NCBI GenBank assembly: GCA_018813085.1
Contig: JAHJCI010000033.1
Coordinates: 1 to 8,081, forward strand
Source: Candidatus Omnitrophota bacterium
GTDB lineage: Bacteria > Omnitrophota > Gorgyraeia > Gygaellales > JAHJCI01
Direction of reading: 5' to 3'
DNA length: 8,081 nucleotides
The position numbers were made by a program, and so were the translations under genes. This document shows, in pieces, positions 5,691-8,081 of the stretch (the stretch's first letter is position 1; each line of letters begins with the position of its first letter). The notes under the pieces are model-generated. The model made no database searches, was not told where the DNA came from, and saw only the letters and a list, made by a program, of their open reading frames with translations.

Positions 5691-5706
5691 ATACTATAAA
5701 TAGTAT
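5691..5706. promoter_or_regulatory. Candidate NrdR box, distal
   Basis: ATACTATAAATAGTAT is a perfect 7-bp inverted repeat around a 2-base centre and matches the NrdR-box pattern at 13 of 16 positions. Its start is 32 bp from the start of the proximal box (16-bp spacer), the three-helical-turn spacing typical of paired NrdR boxes. It begins 21 bp past the stop codon of the LacI-family gene. Confidence 0.75.
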
Positions 5707-5727
5707 TTTTGCCGCTTGAGGGGTTTC

Positions 5728-6747
5728 TTACCTTACTGAAGCGCAGGACTCCCTTATTACCAATTCGCAAGGCAGTAAATTCTTAGCAGGCTTGGCAAAG
5801 GAAGAAGACATTAACCTGTTTAACTCTTTAACGCTATCTTCGGCCATCTTAACTAAAGGCTGCCTGATTGTGGTAAGGGCAACCGGAGCATATAGACCAG
5901 AAGGATTATCGTCAAACCCTATTAAAGAAATATCACGGGGGACACTTTTCCCCAATTCTCTGGCTACTGTCATAGTCTCTAATGCCATGGAATCCGATGC
6001 TACAAATATTGCGCTGGGAGCCTCTTTCAACTCTAATAATTTATGCGCGGCCCAACGCGCTTTACCGCGGGAATAATCTGTGGTTACCACATAATCTTCC
6101 CGGTAATCAATATTATTTATTTTAAGCCCTTTTTTGTATCCTTCAAGGCGCTGCCGGGCTGCCTGGGTGGTTAAATCGCCGCTTATATGAGCGATGCGTT
6201 TATGCCCTAAGCCCGCCAAATAGTTTACTGCTTCCTTTGCCCCTTTGACATTATCTATTGAAATACAAGAAACCCCAATCTCCTTGATATAATTATTTAT
6301 TACTACACAGGGAATACCCTGCTCCAAGGCATTACTCAACTGGCACTGATTGCCTATTATATCGGCAAAGATTATCCCTCCCATACTCGTGTAATTAAGC
6401 GCTGACTCCGCAGAAGTCAGCTTAAGGAGCAAATCAAGTTTCAAGGCATCACAGAGCGTACCGATGCCGCGTATAAGTTCCAATACATAGAAAGAATAAA
6501 ATACTCCTTCATAACGCGGGATAACCAAAGCTACTACATCAGACTTGCCTTTTGCCAGGCGCCGGGCAAATACCGAAGGCTGAAATTTAAGTTTTTTTAT
6601 CGTAGCCAGGACAGCTTTTCGGTTTTTTTCCTTTACCGAGGAAAACTTATTTATTACGCGGGATACCGTGGCTGGAGAAACCCCGCTTTCGCGGGCAACA
6701 TCCTCTATAGAAACTGTTATCTTTTCACTACTCCGGCGAGTCCTCAA
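5728..6747 (-). CDS. LacI/GalR-family transcriptional regulator
   Basis: A 339-residue sugar-type regulator. The DNA-binding helix-turn-helix is at about 12-33 (SIEDVARESGVSPATVSRVI), followed by the third helix and the hinge helix F-Q-P-S-V-F-A-R-R-L-A-K-G-K-S at 55-69. From about 70 to the end is the periplasmic-binding-protein-like effector domain, with G-D-L-T-T-Q-A-A-R-Q-R-L-E-G-Y-K, the ASDSMALETM segment and LIGFDDNPSGLYAPVALTTI. The start is TTG at 6747; no ATG or GTG fits before the helix-turn-helix. It overlaps the stop of the preceding gene by 4 nt, so the pair is probably translationally coupled. With a ROK kinase two genes upstream, control of sugar uptake or breakdown is the likely role, but the ligand and targets are unknown. 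I found no CG-centred LacI-type operator in the visible gaps. No terminator is evident after the stop, so read-through into nrdJ is possible. Confidence 0.94.
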   Translation of the reverse strand: MRTRRSSEKITVSIEDVARESGVSPATVSRVINKFSSVKEKNRKAVLATIKKLKFQPSVFARRLAKGKSDVVALVIPRYEGVFYSFYVLELIRGIGTLCDALKLDLLLKLTSAESALNYTSMGGIIFADIIGNQCQLSNALEQGIPCVVINNYIKEIGVSCISIDNVKGAKEAVNYLAGLGHKRIAHISGDLTTQAARQRLEGYKKGLKINNIDYREDYVVTTDYSRGKARWAAHKLLELKEAPSAIFVASDSMALETMTVARELGKSVPRDISLIGFDDNPSGLYAPVALTTIRQPLVKMAEDSVKELNRLMSSSFAKPAKNLLPCELVIRESCASVR

Positions 6748-7604
6748 TATCTTACAATATCTCCTGTTTCAAAAGGCGTGACGGCTTGAATTATATCGCA
6801 AGCAGCAATCTCCTGGCGAATCTCAATTACCTCAATCTTGCCTAAAAGCTGCCCCTGGCGCAGGACCTCAAAGACCATGCCCTCTTTAAGCCCTTCATCC
6901 AGCCCTAAATCAATTACCGTAAAATTATATTCACTGTTGACATTCAGAATCTTACCATCAAGGGACGCAGGTAAACTAATCTTGGCATCAACCGAAGAAG
7001 GAGATACTACTATCGGGGGTAAATCCACAGACTGTATTTCTCTTTCTCCAAGTATCTGTGTTGCCTCTTTCTTTGAGTATACGGGCTCGGCTCTTTCCTC
7101 TTTCTTCGCAAAGCTAGGCCGTTCTTTTGCCGCCTTGATTCTTTGGCTGAGTTCCTTATTCTCTTGCCTTAGCTCTTCTAATTTAGATTCTAAATTGAGT
7201 TTACCCTTGCGTAATACCTCTACTTCTGCCTTTAAAGAAACTCCCTCCTGCTGCAGGAAATTCCAATTCTCTTCTAACTGCTTATATGAATCCAACCTTA
7301 CCAACAAGACCTCCCTTTCCCTGCTTGCCAGTTCATAGTTGCCTTTTAACTTTTCATTCTCACTAGATATACGCTCTAAATCTGCGCGTATGACATTCAT
7401 CCTCTGTTGTAAGCGTTCCTGCTCTTTTAATGAATTATCCAGCCTCACTGCGAGGTCTTGATTCTCGCGGGTCAGCTTTTCTCTGGTAAAAGCATACTCG
7501 CGTTCCAGCACTGCCTTGGAACTCTGTATATTGTAAACAATAAAAAGGCTCGCCGCCAACAACAACACCAGGATCAAAATAATAATTTTAAACTTTACTC
7601 CCAT
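6744..7604 (-). CDS. Membrane-anchored coiled-coil protein with FlgT-like C-terminal domain
   Basis: A 286-residue protein of unknown function. Residues about 5-26 form one hydrophobic segment (FKIIILILVLLLAASLFIVY) after a short basic N-terminus, so it is probably a signal anchor with the rest outside the membrane. Residues about 30-160 are charged, heptad-rich and very likely a long coiled coil. A linker rich in K, E, S and P follows to about 215. The last 70 residues, with I-L-N-V-N-S-E-Y-N-F-T-V-I-D-L-G, the GLKEGMVFEV turn, G-K-I-E-V-I-E-I and TPFETGDIVRY, look like the small beta domain found at the C-terminus of FlgT-type envelope proteins. The layout recalls MreC (anchor, coiled coil, beta domain), but that is only architectural. 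AAGGAAG precedes the ATG. The gene lies 17 bp after the ROK kinase and overlaps the LacI-family start. An envelope scaffold role is a guess. Confidence 0.85.
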   Translation of the reverse strand: MGVKFKIIILILVLLLAASLFIVYNIQSSKAVLEREYAFTREKLTRENQDLAVRLDNSLKEQERLQQRMNVIRADLERISSENEKLKGNYELASREREVLLVRLDSYKQLEENWNFLQQEGVSLKAEVEVLRKGKLNLESKLEELRQENKELSQRIKAAKERPSFAKKEERAEPVYSKKEATQILGEREIQSVDLPPIVVSPSSVDAKISLPASLDGKILNVNSEYNFTVIDLGLDEGLKEGMVFEVLRQGQLLGKIEVIEIRQEIAACDIIQAVTPFETGDIVRY

Positions 7605-7621
7605 TATGCCTTCCTTATGTT

Positions 7622-8081
7622 TTAAACGTGCGCGAATACCTGCCGCACTATCAGACTGGATGCCCCTAAAGCTACCGCATTTTCCCTTAACTGCGAATAA
7701 ACAATCTTTAAGTCCTCGGTAATTTCTCTGAAAGACCAGTCTTTAATAACCTGGCTTACCTTTAAGAGGAATTCCTCTCCTGCCTCCTCAAGGCCGCCGC
7801 CGATAACTACCGCTTCGGGGTTAAGCAGGTTCACCAGATAGGAGATTTTTATGCCCAGCCTTTCGGCGGCAACATTAAGTATTTCTCTGGCTAGCTTATC
7901 GCCTTCTTTTGCCGCAACAAAAATGCTCCTTAAATCTATGTCTTCTATTTTATTATCAACCAGCTCCATAATCTTGCTGGTTTCATGAGAACTGCCTGAT
8001 AATTTATTTTTTACTTCCCTGACTATCCCCAGGTCGATTTCCCAGCGTTTTAAAAAACAGGGATTACCGAGAGAACAGTTA
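7622..8081 (-). CDS. ROK-family sugar kinase (glucokinase-like), C-terminal part
   Basis: The frame is open to the window edge, so this is the last 153 codons of a longer gene (whole ROK proteins are usually about 300-320 residues). Starting at the internal ATG at 7969 would cut off conserved sequence. ROK kinases phosphorylate glucose, N-acetyl-sugars or similar hexoses with ATP in the cytoplasm. The visible part has a cysteine cluster NCSLGNPC at the zinc-motif position, the helix IFVAAKEGDKLAREIL, then NLLNPEAVVIGGGLEEAGEEF (second nucleotide-binding segment) and the usual ending ENAVALGASSLI. The canonical zinc motif is CxCGxxGCxE; here the middle cysteine is replaced and the spacing is one residue shorter, so zinc binding may be altered. 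The catalytic aspartate is outside the window. It heads a run of tightly spaced genes ending with a LacI-family regulator, which suits a carbohydrate role. Confidence 0.9.
   Translation of the reverse strand, partial: NCSLGNPCFLKRWEIDLGIVREVKNKLSGSSHETSKIMELVDNKIEDIDLRSIFVAAKEGDKLAREILNVAAERLGIKISYLVNLLNPEAVVIGGGLEEAGEEFLLKVSQVIKDWSFREITEDLKIVYSQLRENAVALGASSLIVRQVFAHV

Noticed and set aside
5691..5706. Operator of the LacI-family regulator or terminator of its gene
   Set aside because: The palindrome has an AT centre and lacks the central CG usual for LacI-family sites. As a terminator it is too AT-rich and is not followed by a T-run. The NrdR pattern and 32-bp pairing explain it better.
5728..6747. 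An ATG or GTG start for the LacI-family gene
   Set aside because: No in-frame ATG or GTG occurs between the upstream in-frame stop and the helix-turn-helix; TTG at 6747 is the only start that keeps the DNA-binding domain.
1341..7338. Open frames on the plus strand across the coding regions
   Set aside because: All lie opposite well-recognised minus-strand genes, have low-complexity or unfamiliar translations rich in serine and leucine, and lack ribosome binding sites. They are antisense shadows.
7622..7969. A short complete gene starting at the ATG at 7969
   Set aside because: The same frame is open upstream to the window edge and encodes further ROK-like sequence, including the cysteine cluster. 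The ATG is internal and the gene is cut by the window.

Overview
The window is a bacterial chromosome segment in which every supported gene lies on the minus strand. It is gene-dense, about mid-40s % GC by eye, uses the standard code, and shows no mobile element, rRNA, tRNA or CRISPR. The combination of an archaeal-type phosphoglycerate mutase, a B12-dependent class II ribonucleotide reductase and a membrane-anchored coiled-coil protein with a FlgT-like C-terminal domain, together with intergenic short-motif repeats, suggests an uncultured, probably anaerobic or facultative bacterium. An Omnitrophota-type lineage is my best guess, but it is an inference and not demonstrated.

Reading in the direction of transcription (high to low coordinates): (1) 8081-5728 is a sugar-linked block. 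It holds the 3' part of a ROK-family sugar kinase, a membrane-anchored coiled-coil protein, and a LacI-family regulator whose TTG start overlaps the preceding stop. (2) 5727-5532 is a regulatory gap with a good sigma70-type promoter for nrdJ, preceded by two 16-bp palindromes spaced exactly like paired NrdR boxes. (3) 5531-1202 is nrdJ (class II ribonucleotide reductase), apgM (cofactor-independent phosphoglycerate mutase) and nadE (NAD synthetase). apgM and nadE overlap by 4 nt, and a hairpin-forming array of 7-bp repeats separates nrdJ from apgM. (4) 1201-1026 carries a second strong promoter with an extended -10, two dyads and a GC-rich folded element. (5) 1025-1 is an Lrp/AsnC-family regulator followed by the 5' part of a class I/II aminotransferase, resembling the AlaR-AlaT pair of Bacillus. 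An array of AGTTACT/AGTAAC motifs in 10-bp register separates the two.

Functionally the window joins DNA precursor synthesis (NrdJ), lower glycolysis (ApgM), NAD production (NadE), a regulated transamination module and a sugar-kinase/LacI module. No new enzymatic system is visible. The most interesting signals are non-coding: the paired NrdR boxes, and two intergenic repeat clusters with different motifs but the same design, in which short tandem units face each other in inverted orientation just upstream of a gene that lacks a clear ribosome binding site.
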